Source of the DNA: CAZNPL01 sp964574815
GTDB lineage: Bacteria > Planctomycetota > Phycisphaerae > UBA1845
DNA: 64,000 bases
Direction of reading: 5' to 3'
Assembly (NCBI GenBank): GCA_964574815.1
Contig: CAZNPL010000032.1
Span: 1 to 64,000 of the forward strand
Each line of letters begins with the position of its first letter. Position 1 is the stretch's first letter. The notes under the pieces are model-generated. The model was not told where the DNA came from, ran no database searches, and saw only the letters and a program-made list of their open reading frames with translations. Below, piece by piece: positions 29,600 to 37,612 of this stretch. A program made the position numbers and the translations under genes.

Positions 29600-31057
29600 G
29601 TGAATTGTCCCACTGACACGTTGGTCGTCAACGAACCGAGCGAACCGGCACGCGGCATGTTCTTTGTCGGCGCTTCGCTCCTGGTGTACACAGGCGCGCT
29701 TGCCTGGCTCGGGCGCAATTTCACCTCTGCGTCGCTGGACGCCGAGTTAGCCGCGGTCTGGTTGGTGTTGCTTTCGGTGCCGGCAGGATTGGTCTATCTC
29801 TTCGGACTCCGTTCGAGTACCGCCAACGGACGGACGAAGCTGGCGATGCTCTCCATCGTCGGCATGGGTGTCGCCATGCGCGTCATCGTCATCCTCGCAC
29901 CGCCCTCGCTGGAGGACGATTACTACCGTTACCTCTGGGACGGCGCCGTGACTGCTCACGGAATGAACCCTTATCATTACTCGCCAACGCAGATTCAGTG
30001 GGGGTCGATCGGGGCTGAATCCGTTCCGCCGGCGTTTGCGCACCTCGCCACCGAATCCGGCGTGGTACTGGAGCGAGTAAATCATCCCAACCTGACCACG
30101 ATCTATCCGCCGATGGCGCAGCTCGCCTTCGCCGCAGCCTACGTGATCGCGCCGTGGAGCACTGATTCCTGGCGATGGGTACTGCTTCTCGCCGACGTCG
30201 TCACGCTGGTCATCCTGCTACGCCTTCTTTCAGCTCTTGGACTGCCTTCTGTGGTGATCGCTCTGTATTGGTGGAACCCCATCCTGCTTCGAGAGATTTA
30301 TGGCGGCGCCCACATGGATGTCCTCACGCTTCCGTTCGTCATGGGCGCCGTTCTGTTGGCCACGAAAAAGCAGTTCGCCTTGTCCATGCTCGCTCTTGCG
30401 TTCGCCGGCGGGGTCAAGCTTTGGCCGATCATTCTGGCGCCCATTCTCCTGCGGCCTCTTTTCGGCGCGCCGAAGCGGCTTGTCCAGTCGCTCGGCGTGC
30501 TACTGGTCACTACGGCACTGGTGTGGGCGCCGGCGCTTCCTGACGCGTTTGGTCGTGACAGCGGCTTCCTCGCCTACGCCGCAAGCTGGCAGAACAACGC
30601 CGGCGCGTATGCTTTGGTCGAGGGCCTATGTCGGCATGTCCTTGCCCGAATCGGCGACCACTACGTTCACTGGTCCCAGCCGATCGTCCGCGGCGTTGCA
30701 GGAGCCGCACTACTCGCCTGGATCATTTGGCTGTCTCGAAAACCGATCATCGATGACCGCGATGTGCCGCGGCGGTGCTGTCTGGCCGTCGCCGCGCTCT
30801 TTCTGCTGGCGCCGGCCCAATTCCCGTGGTACTTCGTGTGGTTGCTCCCGTTCCTGACAATCGCCCCCAACGTGTCGTTGCTTTCCTATAGCTTCTTGCT
30901 GCCGCTCTACTATGTGCGCCTGTGGCACCCCGTCGTCGTTTGGCTGGAACACGGCGTCGTCTGGTTGCTGCTCGCACGAGAGACGGTGGCAGGGCTGATG
31001 GCTCATCGCCGCGTTCGCCCCATCGAATCCCTTCCTTGCGCGGAGGCAGGCTACTGA
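29600..31057 (+). CDS. Polytopic membrane glycosyltransferase (GT87/DUF2029-like)
   Basis: The 485-residue protein has about ten hydrophobic helices. The first extracytoplasmic loop carries acidic LEDDYYRYLWDGAVTAHGMN and NPYHYSP, the kind of motif used by polyprenyl-phosphate-sugar-dependent glycosyltransferases (GT-C, GT87 or mannosyltransferase relatives). Later motifs include YWWNPILLREIYGGAHMDVL and GGVKLWPIILAPILL. It would transfer a lipid-linked sugar on the outer face of the membrane. The start is GTG with GGAGA upstream. The glycosyltransferase fusion follows after one base, so the two probably act together. Confidence 0.85.
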   Translation: MNCPTDTLVVNEPSEPARGMFFVGASLLVYTGALAWLGRNFTSASLDAELAAVWLVLLSVPAGLVYLFGLRSSTANGRTKLAMLSIVGMGVAMRVIVILAPPSLEDDYYRYLWDGAVTAHGMNPYHYSPTQIQWGSIGAESVPPAFAHLATESGVVLERVNHPNLTTIYPPMAQLAFAAAYVIAPWSTDSWRWVLLLADVVTLVILLRLLSALGLPSVVIALYWWNPILLREIYGGAHMDVLTLPFVMGAVLLATKKQFALSMLALAFAGGVKLWPIILAPILLRPLFGAPKRLVQSLGVLLVTTALVWAPALPDAFGRDSGFLAYAASWQNNAGAYALVEGLCRHVLARIGDHYVHWSQPIVRGVAGAALLAWIIWLSRKPIIDDRDVPRRCCLAVAALFLLAPAQFPWYFVWLLPFLTIAPNVSLLSYSFLLPLYYVRLWHPVVVWLEHGVVWLLLARETVAGLMAHRRVRPIESLPCAEAGY

Positions 31058-31058
31058 C

Positions 31059-33227
31059 ATGTTCGGGAACGCCTCGGTATCGGTCATCATTCCGGCTCTC
31101 AATGAGGAGCAAGCCATCGCCAAGGTCCTGAGGGCGATCCCAGGATGGGTCGACGAAGTTATCGTGGTCGACAACGGGTCCACCGATCAGACCGCAGCCA
31201 TTGCTCGCCACCACGGCGCACATGTCGTTCGGCAACCGTTCCGCGGCTACGGCGCGGCTTGCCTCGCGGGGATCGCGGCGGCGCCCCAAGCAGAGATTCT
31301 CGTGTTCCTGGACGGGGACTTCAGCGACCACCCGGAACAGATGGAGCGCCTGGTGGCGCCCATCGCGCGCGGCGACGCCGATCTGGTGATCGGATCTCGC
31401 ACCTCGGGATGTTGCGATCGTGGAGCGCTCACGTTTCAACAACGCGCGGGCAACGCGCTGGCGTGCCTGCTGATCCGTACGCTTTGGGGACATCGCTACA
31501 CCGACCTCGGACCGTTCCGGGCCGTGCGAACCGGCGCGCTCGGCTGTCTGCGAATGGACGACCGGACGTACGGTTGGACGATCCAGATGCAGATTCGCGC
31601 CATCCGCGCGGGTTTGCGGGTACACGAGGTCCCCGTGGATTACCGCCGGCGCGTCGGGCGGTCCAAGATCTCCAGAACGATGCGAGGCGTGATCGGAGCG
31701 AGCACCAAGATTCTCTCGACGGTAGCTCGCGAGCGACTGCGTTGCCCGACGGTGAGCGACTTTCGCGTCCGCGCCGACCACCTCATCGTTTTCACGCGGT
31801 TCCCCGAACCCGGCGTGACGAAAACGCGCCTGATTCCCGCGCTGGGCCCCGAAGGCGCTTCCGATCTTCAGCGGGCGATGACGGTCCAGGCTCTTCAGGC
31901 AACCGATCGGCTACGATCGATCCGCGACGTGTCCGTCGAAGTCCGCTTTTCGGGCGGCGATGCATCCCGCATGACTGATCAGTTCGGGACCCAACGTGCC
32001 TATTATCCCCAGCGGGGAGGCGAGTTGGGCGCCCGAATCCATCAGGCGCTGGCCGACGCGTTTGCTCGCGGTGCAGAACGCGCGGTCGTCGTGGGGACTG
32101 ACTGTCCCGAACTGGACGCCGACATTCTGAACGGCGCCTTTGACTCCCTTCACAGCCATGATTGCGTGATCGGCCCGGCGCGTGACGGCGGTTATTACCT
32201 CATCGGCTTGGGGCACGAGTGTCGGCAGCTCTTTGAGGGCATCACATGGGGTTCGACGCATGTCCTCAAGCAGACGCTACGGCAGGCCACGGCCGCCGGC
32301 TTGATGGTGCATCGACTCGCGACGTTGTCGGACGTTGACGAGCCGGAGGACCTCCCGGTGTGGGAGCGACATCGCCGTCCGAGGATCTCGGTCGTCATTC
32401 CGGCGCTTAACGAAGCGCAGAGTATCGCAGAGGCGGTCCGGAGCGCCTCCGCCGGCCCGGATGTGGAAGTGATCGTCGTGGACGGCGGCAGCAATGACCG
32501 GACGCCGCAGCTTGCCCGCGATAGGGGCGCCCGCGTGATCAGTTCCGCTGCCGGCCGCGCCAGGCAGATGAATGCCGGCGCCGCCGCGGCCCGCGGGTCG
32601 ATACTTCTGTTTCTGCACGCGGACACGATCCTCCCCGTGAGATTCCAGCAGAAGGTCTCTGAAATCCTGGCTCGTCCGGGAGTCGTCGCTGGAGCCTTCC
32701 ATCTCCACATCGCTGCCCCGGACCGCTCGTTTCGCTGGATCGAGAGCTTTGTGCGATTGCGGTCCACGATTCTACAGTTTCCCTACGGCGACCAGGCCAT
32801 CTTCGTTGACGCCGAGACGTTCCGTCAGGTCGGCGGTTTTCCAGACTGGCCGATCATGGAGGACTACGAACTCATGCGACAGCTCCGCCGCATCGGCCGC
32901 ATCGCCATCGCCCCGGCGCCGGTAACGACTTCCGCCCGTCGCTGGCTGACGAACGGGGTGTGCCGAACGACGCTGACCAATCAAGCCTGTATTGTCGTGC
33001 TGCGCCTCGGCGTTTCGCTCGAACGCTTGGCTGGGTGGCGGGGACGACGAGGTGAAAAAGTGTCACCGAGCGGGCGTGCAGCGGGCCCCACGCAGCGCCC
33101 GGCTCCATACCGGTCGGCGAGTACAACCTGGTTCCCGGAACGCGATATAGAACAGGTCCAAGACTGTCCGACCGCGGAAGCCCCGAGTGAGAGCATCGCC
33201 GACCCGGCCATTCAATGGAGCAAATGA
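31059..33227 (+). CDS. Three-domain glycosyltransferase fusion (GT2 + DUF2064 type + GT2)
   Basis: Residues 5-225 are a DPM1-like family 2 glycosyltransferase (SVIIPALNEEQAIAKVLRAI, VVDNGSTD, FLDGDFSD). Residues ~238-440 match the DUF2064 or rSAM/selenodomain-associated transferase 1 family (LIVFTRFPEPGVTKTRLIPA, VVVGTDCPELDADIL, GPARDGGYYLIGLG). Residues ~445-690 match transferase 2 of that pair (ISVVIPALNEAQSIAEAVRS, GRARQMNAGAAAARGSILLF, GDQAIFVDAETFRQVGGF). The latter two are normally separate genes in arsenosugar loci. The C-terminal ~45 residues are low-complexity. It probably assembles or attaches sugars linked to the arsenic product; donors and acceptors are unknown. Confidence 0.9.
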   Translation: MFGNASVSVIIPALNEEQAIAKVLRAIPGWVDEVIVVDNGSTDQTAAIARHHGAHVVRQPFRGYGAACLAGIAAAPQAEILVFLDGDFSDHPEQMERLVAPIARGDADLVIGSRTSGCCDRGALTFQQRAGNALACLLIRTLWGHRYTDLGPFRAVRTGALGCLRMDDRTYGWTIQMQIRAIRAGLRVHEVPVDYRRRVGRSKISRTMRGVIGASTKILSTVARERLRCPTVSDFRVRADHLIVFTRFPEPGVTKTRLIPALGPEGASDLQRAMTVQALQATDRLRSIRDVSVEVRFSGGDASRMTDQFGTQRAYYPQRGGELGARIHQALADAFARGAERAVVVGTDCPELDADILNGAFDSLHSHDCVIGPARDGGYYLIGLGHECRQLFEGITWGSTHVLKQTLRQATAAGLMVHRLATLSDVDEPEDLPVWERHRRPRISVVIPALNEAQSIAEAVRSASAGPDVEVIVVDGGSNDRTPQLARDRGARVISSAAGRARQMNAGAAAARGSILLFLHADTILPVRFQQKVSEILARPGVVAGAFHLHIAAPDRSFRWIESFVRLRSTILQFPYGDQAIFVDAETFRQVGGFPDWPIMEDYELMRQLRRIGRIAIAPAPVTTSARRWLTNGVCRTTLTNQACIVVLRLGVSLERLAGWRGRRGEKVSPSGRAAGPTQRPAPYRSASTTWFPERDIEQVQDCPTAEAPSESIADPAIQWSK

Positions 33228-33228
33228 C

Positions 33229-33837
33229 ATGGCATGGATTCTAACAGTGACGGACCAGGAGGCGACGGGGCTGCTGCAAGCACTCTACGAAGCGGCCCAT
33301 CGCCGTGCCGGACGGGTCTTCAACATCGTTCGGGCTCAAAGCCTGAACCCGCCCGTCCTGCGGGCTGGGATTGGACTCTATCAGGCTGCGGTCTTCGGTC
33401 CCTCGGAGCTTTCGCGGGCGTTGCGCGAGTTGCTGGCCGTCGTCGTGAGCCGGACCAACGGCTGCCATTACTGAGTGCAGGCCCACGCCAACGACCTCCG
33501 GGCTGAGGTCGAGAAGGACTGGCAGGGTCTGACCGATTCGACGGCGGAGGCCGCGTCTTCCGCGGTGTCCAATGCATTCGTCCATTATGCAGTGGATGAC
33601 TGGCGACAGTGTCCACTCAACCCCAAGGTGCGGGCACTTTTGGAGTACGCGGAGAAAGTGACACGCGAACCGGCAAGCTGCGAACGCCGCGACGTTGAGG
33701 GACTGCGCGAGATCGGTTGGTCGGACGCGGCGATTCACGATGCGGTGCAGGTGATTGCCTATTTCAACTACATCAACCGCATCGCCGACGCCCTGGGCGT
33801 TGAGCTGGAGACGGACCGGCCACACTGGGGCCGGTAG
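33229..33837 (+). CDS. Selenocysteine-containing peroxidase-related (CMD/AhpD-like) protein
   Basis: One continuous frame of 202 codons is interrupted only by TGA at 33472-33474 (codon 82). The flanks read SRTNGCHY-[UGA]-VQAHANDLR, so UGA replaces the second Cys of the CxxC site of peroxidase-related CMD proteins, giving CxxU with the following His86. Downstream homology continues (PLNPKVRALLEYAEKVTREP, QVIAYFNYINRIADALGVEL). A 7-bp hairpin sits 17 bases past the UGA. TGGAG precedes the ATG, one base after the glycosyltransferase stop. I read it as a cytoplasmic selenoperoxidase or thiol-redox enzyme serving the arsenosugar locus. Confidence 0.88.
33492..33511 (+). promoter_or_regulatory. Candidate bacterial SECIS hairpin
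   Basis: CGACCTC (33492-33498) pairs perfectly with GAGGTCG (33505-33511) around the loop CGGGCT. The loop begins 24 bases after the UGA at 33472-33474 and has G at its second position. This fits the bacterial SECIS model, a stem-loop roughly 16-37 bases from UGA with G near the start of the apical loop, recognised by SelB. Confidence 0.75.
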
Positions 33838-33897
33838 TCACGCGAGTACCGGAAATCGGGCGACGGCCCGTGCGGAATCAAAAGGAGGTCATTACCT

Positions 33898-34686
33898 ATG
33901 GTCACGATGCAAAGCCATAATTCAGCGCGACCACACTTCATCCCCCAATCGCGCGCCGGACGAATCGTCGCCGTCGTCCTGTTCGCCGTGCTCATCGGGC
34001 TTGCCGTGGAAATCGCCTGCCAACTGCTTCCATCGAGCCCGGAATCCCCTGGGCCCGACTCGCCCGATCCGCGTCCACGCCCTCGCCGTATCGTCAAGCG
34101 CGACGGACGCCGACTTCTGTGGGCCCGGGGTGACCGGGACTCGGACGACGCCGAGTGGTTTGACGTCACCGATTCCAAAATCGATCCCCAGACGTTCGAA
34201 TTCGGAATCGGTAAGGACACGATTGCCTCCATCGACGCCCCACAATTCGTCGACGCCGACGACCCGCACCTGGGCGACTTCGGAATTGACGATCGGACGC
34301 TGGTCATCGGCTTCGTGCACGATGGCGACGCCCGGGCCTATCCCCTCAAGATTCTCGACGAACACGAACTGGTCAATGACACGGTTGGCGGCAAGCCGGT
34401 CACCGTCGGATGGTGACCGCTCGACCGGTTGTCCGTGGTCTACGGACGCGAAATCGATGGAAACATAGTTACCTTCGGCACGACCGGCTACACGATGAAC
34501 AACGTCTTCGTGCTCTACGACCGCGCCACTGACTCCGTATGGTATCCGACCAGCAACGAGCATCTTGAGGCCACGTCCGGCACCCAGCGCGGCGCACGGA
34601 TCCGGTTCTTCGAAAAGCCCGAACCCCTTCCGCTTGCCGTCTGGCGTCAGGCGCACCCGACGACAAAAGTGCTCTTGCCACCCTGA
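33898..34686 (+). CDS. Selenocysteine-containing DUF3179 protein
   Basis: The frame has 262 codons interrupted only by TGA at 34414-34416 (codon 173). DUF3179 proteins share a motif of the form YPLKIL.HE.VND..GGKPV.V.YCPL; here it reads RAYPLKILDEHELVNDTVGG, then KPVTVGW-[UGA]-PLDRLSVVYGRE, so UGA stands for the conserved Cys. The rest of the family continues in frame (VTFGTTGYTMNNVFVLYDRA, WYPTSNEHLEATSG, HPTTKVLLPP). A membrane anchor lies at about residues 20-42, so the domain faces outward. AAGGAGG precedes the ATG. The function of the family is unknown; a thiol/selenol redox or metal(loid) role is suggested. Confidence 0.87.
34430..34448 (+). promoter_or_regulatory. Candidate bacterial SECIS hairpin
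   Basis: GTCCGT (34431-34436) pairs perfectly with ACGGAC (34442-34447) around GGTCT, with a further T-G wobble outside. The loop starts with G and lies 20 bases after the UGA at 34414-34416. Size and spacing resemble the hairpin in the preceding gene, as expected for SelB-dependent selenocysteine insertion. Confidence 0.72.
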
Positions 34687-35393
34687 CGCTGGACACGCTC
34701 CGAGCACCGTTGTCATGGGCGCACGCTACGAATGTCGCGAAATCACCTGGGGACCGCTGGAACGGGCATCACACGACATCTTCGATGCCCCCGGGACCCC
34801 AGCGAAATGCGAATGCAGGCGTGATCTGGTCGGTCGCCTCGGCAAGGGGCCCCTGGGGCGTTCGTGGGGGCGTTCGGTGGTACGTGGCGGCGAACCGGGC
34901 AGCCACCGCGGCTACTCCGTTGGCGTCGTCGGCTGGCGGCCCAGGCGGTCGCGGTTTACTATCAACGCCTGTCGCCCCGATTCTTGCCCGTGGTAGCGGG
35001 CAAGAATCGGAGAGCAGGTGACCACAGGAACAGGGTAGCAGGTGAGGCGAAGCGACGCTCCTTGTTCCGAGAACGAGGCGACGGTCAGAGGCTGGCTCAC
35101 CTGCGGTCACCTGCTCAACTGTTCACCTGATCGTGCCGCTGCCGAACGGACGGAATGCACGGGCAAGCTCCGCCGCTCGCCGCATCCCTTGGGGGCTCTG
35201 CCCCCAAACCTCCGGCCTCAAAGGCCCTCCGGAAAGCATTGGAGGAAGAGGGCCGCGACGTCGTTTACGCTGGACAGACTCTCATAGAAACTGGTACATA
35301 AATCGGGGACAGGTCATAGCAGCGCTTGGGGCGGCGGTAGTGCGATTGATCCGCGAGGGCGGCTCCTGCCGGGGGTGAAGGCACTTTCGTAAT
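34687..35393. other. Intergenic stretch rich in inverted repeats
   Basis: No convincing gene lies here, although open frames exist on both strands. Besides the long hairpin at 34977-35010 it holds GAGCAGGTGACC (35012-35023) repeated inverted as GGTCACCTGCTC (35105-35116). A second hairpin TTGGGGGC-tct-GCCCCCAA spans 35189-35207 and a short one GGCCT-caaa-GGCC follows near 35215. A block AATGCACGGGCAAGCTC (35154-35170) recurs at 56191-56207. Confidence 0.5.
34977..35010 (+). terminator. Perfect 14-bp hairpin after the selenoprotein genes
   Basis: CCGATTCTTGCCCG (34977-34990) is followed after TGGTAG by its exact reverse complement CGGGCAAGAATCGG (34997-35010). It lies about 290 bases behind the DUF3179 stop. 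No T-run follows, so it may be a terminator of the cluster transcript, a processing site or a mobile repeat. Confidence 0.45.
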
Positions 35394-36572
35394 TCAGAGA
35401 CGGTGCGTGGCGAGTTTGGTCAGGGCGGCTTGGGCCTTGTCGTGTTGGGCGAAGCGGCGCTCCTGTCTTCGGAATTCGGAGGTGTGGACGGCGCAGTTTC
35501 CATTTCGCCAGTCGGCTCCGAGCTTTTTGTGCAAAAGCTCGTGATACATGACGAAGTCCAGGACGTACTCGGGGACGTTCGGGCGGTCGAGCGTGCAACT
35601 GATCATGACCGTGTCGCGGATCGGATCGTAGTGGCCGAACTTGCGGCTGGTAAAGACGGTGCTCCAGATGAGGCGCGGCCGGGGCAGCGCCGGGTGGAAG
35701 TACTGGTTTACAACGCGGTCGAAGGACTCGGCCAGGTCATGGTGGACGCCGGCCGTGCGCTGCTGCACGCCGCTTAGCGACTGCAGCTCGGCCTGGATGG
35801 TCTGGTACTGATCGGACTGCGTCGCCTCCATGACGGCGCGCTTGTCGCCTTCGCCGCTGACCGAGCGTGCGAGGGCATCAAACTCGCTTGCGGTAAAGCA
35901 GACCATCGCCGTTGGCAGAACGACGCGCGTGCCGTCCGAGTATCCGCGAAGTCGATAGAGCCCGGACGTCGGACGGAACTCGACCCTGGCCGGTGGACGA
36001 AATCGGCCCCTTTTTCCAATCGCGGCGTCCAAAGCCGGTTGGGCGCGTTTCACCGCGGCAACATACGCGTCGAAGCTCTCGCGATTCGCGAAGAACGCCA
36101 GCCAGCCGCGGGCCGCACGCGACTGCGCCGTGAGATCTTCCGTGGACAAATCCGCATTCGCCATGTAACGCTCGATGTTCTCGTCGGCCGAGCGGATGGA
36201 TTGGTAGAGGTCGTCCGCCCTGTCGGGTGAAATCGGCCGCTCCAGCCCGGCCAGGACGCGTTCCCAAAATGACTGGATTCCCACGAGGCTCGTGTTGCCA
36301 CGGGCGGGGCGCGCGGCGTCGGAAGCGATCTCGGGCGTGATGGCGTCAAAGTCCAGGCTTGCGAGGAACTCGTAAGCGCGGCGGGTCGGCGCCGGCAGAG
36401 ACGCGACGCTGTTCCCGTTGCGCCGCAGGATCTCCTCGACTTGTTCAAGCGAATCCGTGACGAAGGAGCGAAGTTCGGCCTTGCGCTCCGCAGAAAGCGG
36501 ATGGGCCAGATCCCGGCGCACCGAGTTGGCGATCTTGACGAGTCCTCGGATGTAGATTCTGCGCCCGTGCAC
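35394..36572 (-). CDS. Zinc metallopeptidase-like protein (HExxH)
   Basis: With a GTG start at 36572, where GGAGGG lies 4 bases upstream, the product has 392 residues. Near the C-terminus YHELLHKKLG (His344, Glu345, His348) is a HExxH zinc site, preceded by VMISCTLDRPNVPEYVLDFV and RLIWSTVFTSRKFGHYD, resembling SprT/M48-like peptidases. A short helical N-terminal region (~1-200) has no recognised fold. There is no signal peptide, so it is probably cytosolic. It is monocistronic and convergent with the selenoprotein cluster. Confidence 0.75.
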   Translation of the reverse strand: MHGRRIYIRGLVKIANSVRRDLAHPLSAERKAELRSFVTDSLEQVEEILRRNGNSVASLPAPTRRAYEFLASLDFDAITPEIASDAARPARGNTSLVGIQSFWERVLAGLERPISPDRADDLYQSIRSADENIERYMANADLSTEDLTAQSRAARGWLAFFANRESFDAYVAAVKRAQPALDAAIGKRGRFRPPARVEFRPTSGLYRLRGYSDGTRVVLPTAMVCFTASEFDALARSVSGEGDKRAVMEATQSDQYQTIQAELQSLSGVQQRTAGVHHDLAESFDRVVNQYFHPALPRPRLIWSTVFTSRKFGHYDPIRDTVMISCTLDRPNVPEYVLDFVMYHELLHKKLGADWRNGNCAVHTSEFRRQERRFAQHDKAQAALTKLATHRL

Positions 36573-36722
36573 GATTCCCTCCGTTGAATTTGCTGACCTC
36601 CGCCGTCCGCGCAATTTGCCGGCAGGTCGGCGCCAGTATAACGGTCGGCTGCGCGGCGTCTTCGCGCACACGCAGAAAAACGTGCGCCGAGGTTTGCGAG
36701 GATAATATTTGCACCCGAGCGG

Positions 36723-37430
36723 TCACCGCCGGATTCTGAGGCGCATCATGAACAGCATGGGCCAGTGGAGGTAGCGCCTGGCGCGTTCCATACGCTCGAC
36801 GAGGGCTTCGTCCACGGCGTGCTCACTGATGTGGTCGATGTGCAGGCCGGCTCGCGACGCCGCAAGGACGAAGTCGGAGATCTGGTTGGGCCAGCTATGC
36901 GGCCTGGTTTCGCGCCCGGTGGCCGGGTCGGTAAAACGGGCGGTGATGCCGCGGAGCATCATGGCCGGGTGCATCGCGGAGACGACGATGAAGCCGTCCG
37001 GTTTGCAAAGGCGTTTGAACTCCTGAAAAAGGTGCACGAGGTCGCGAATGTGCTCGAGCACGAGGCAGCAGAGCACGCGGTCGCAGGAAGCATCGCGCAG
37101 CGGGATGGTGTGGGAGGCGTCGTGCGCTACGAACTGGACGGCCGCGGCGCCGGGCTTTCGCAGCGCACGGGCGAGCATGCCTTCTGAAAAGTCGAGGGCG
37201 ATGACGCGGGCCTCGGCGGCCAGGGGGATGGCGTGCCGGCCCGTCCCGCATCCGATGTCGGCGATGGTGAGTCCTCGGACGTCGCCGAGCAGCTCGGTTA
37301 CTCGTGGCTCTTCGAGGGCGATAAGGGGATTGTCCTCGTCGTCGTAGATTTCGGCCCAGCGATCGTAACCGTCTCGCGTGGGGAGGCGGTCGACTGGCGG
37401 CACAGGAATTCCGTCTTGCTCATGGCTCAT
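36723..37430 (-). CDS. Class I SAM-dependent methyltransferase
   Basis: The 235-residue product has motif I IADIGCGTGRHAIPLAAEA, motif II region VIALDFSEGMLARALRK, motif IV DRVLCCLVLEHIRD and GFIVVSAMHPAMMLRGITAR, the Methyltransf_11 pattern of UbiE/biotin-synthesis-like enzymes. The N-terminal DGYDRWAEIYDDEDNPLIAL is typical of small-molecule methyltransferases. The ATG at 37430 fits better than one 16 codons earlier. Substrate unknown. It lies downstream of rnc on the same strand with a gap of about 180 bases. Confidence 0.88.
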   Translation of the reverse strand: MSHEQDGIPVPPVDRLPTRDGYDRWAEIYDDEDNPLIALEEPRVTELLGDVRGLTIADIGCGTGRHAIPLAAEARVIALDFSEGMLARALRKPGAAAVQFVAHDASHTIPLRDASCDRVLCCLVLEHIRDLVHLFQEFKRLCKPDGFIVVSAMHPAMMLRGITARFTDPATGRETRPHSWPNQISDFVLAASRAGLHIDHISEHAVDEALVERMERARRYLHWPMLFMMRLRIRR

Positions 37431-37612
37431 GGATGTGAGTCTGCGGTGGCAGGCGGAACGGGTCAATTGGGGGATCATCTGATGTCAGGGCAATGCCGGC
37501 TTGTTGGGGCCGTTGTCGCTCCTCGCGCAACAAGCGTTTCGCGTTTCCAAATCGGTTCGGCAGGAGCCTCGCCCTCTCTTTGCGGCTCGACGAGCACCTC
37601 GCCCGTCGTGCG

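Noticed and set aside
14385..34686. tRNA-Sec or selA/selB/selD genes near the selenoproteins
   Set aside because: Searched for but not seen; the machinery must be elsewhere in the genome if the UGA reading is right.
34687..35110. Open frames on both strands after the DUF3179 gene
   Set aside because: I considered a further UGA readthrough at 34684-34686, but DUF3179 ends naturally there (HPTTKVLLPP) and the sequence beyond is not protein-like.
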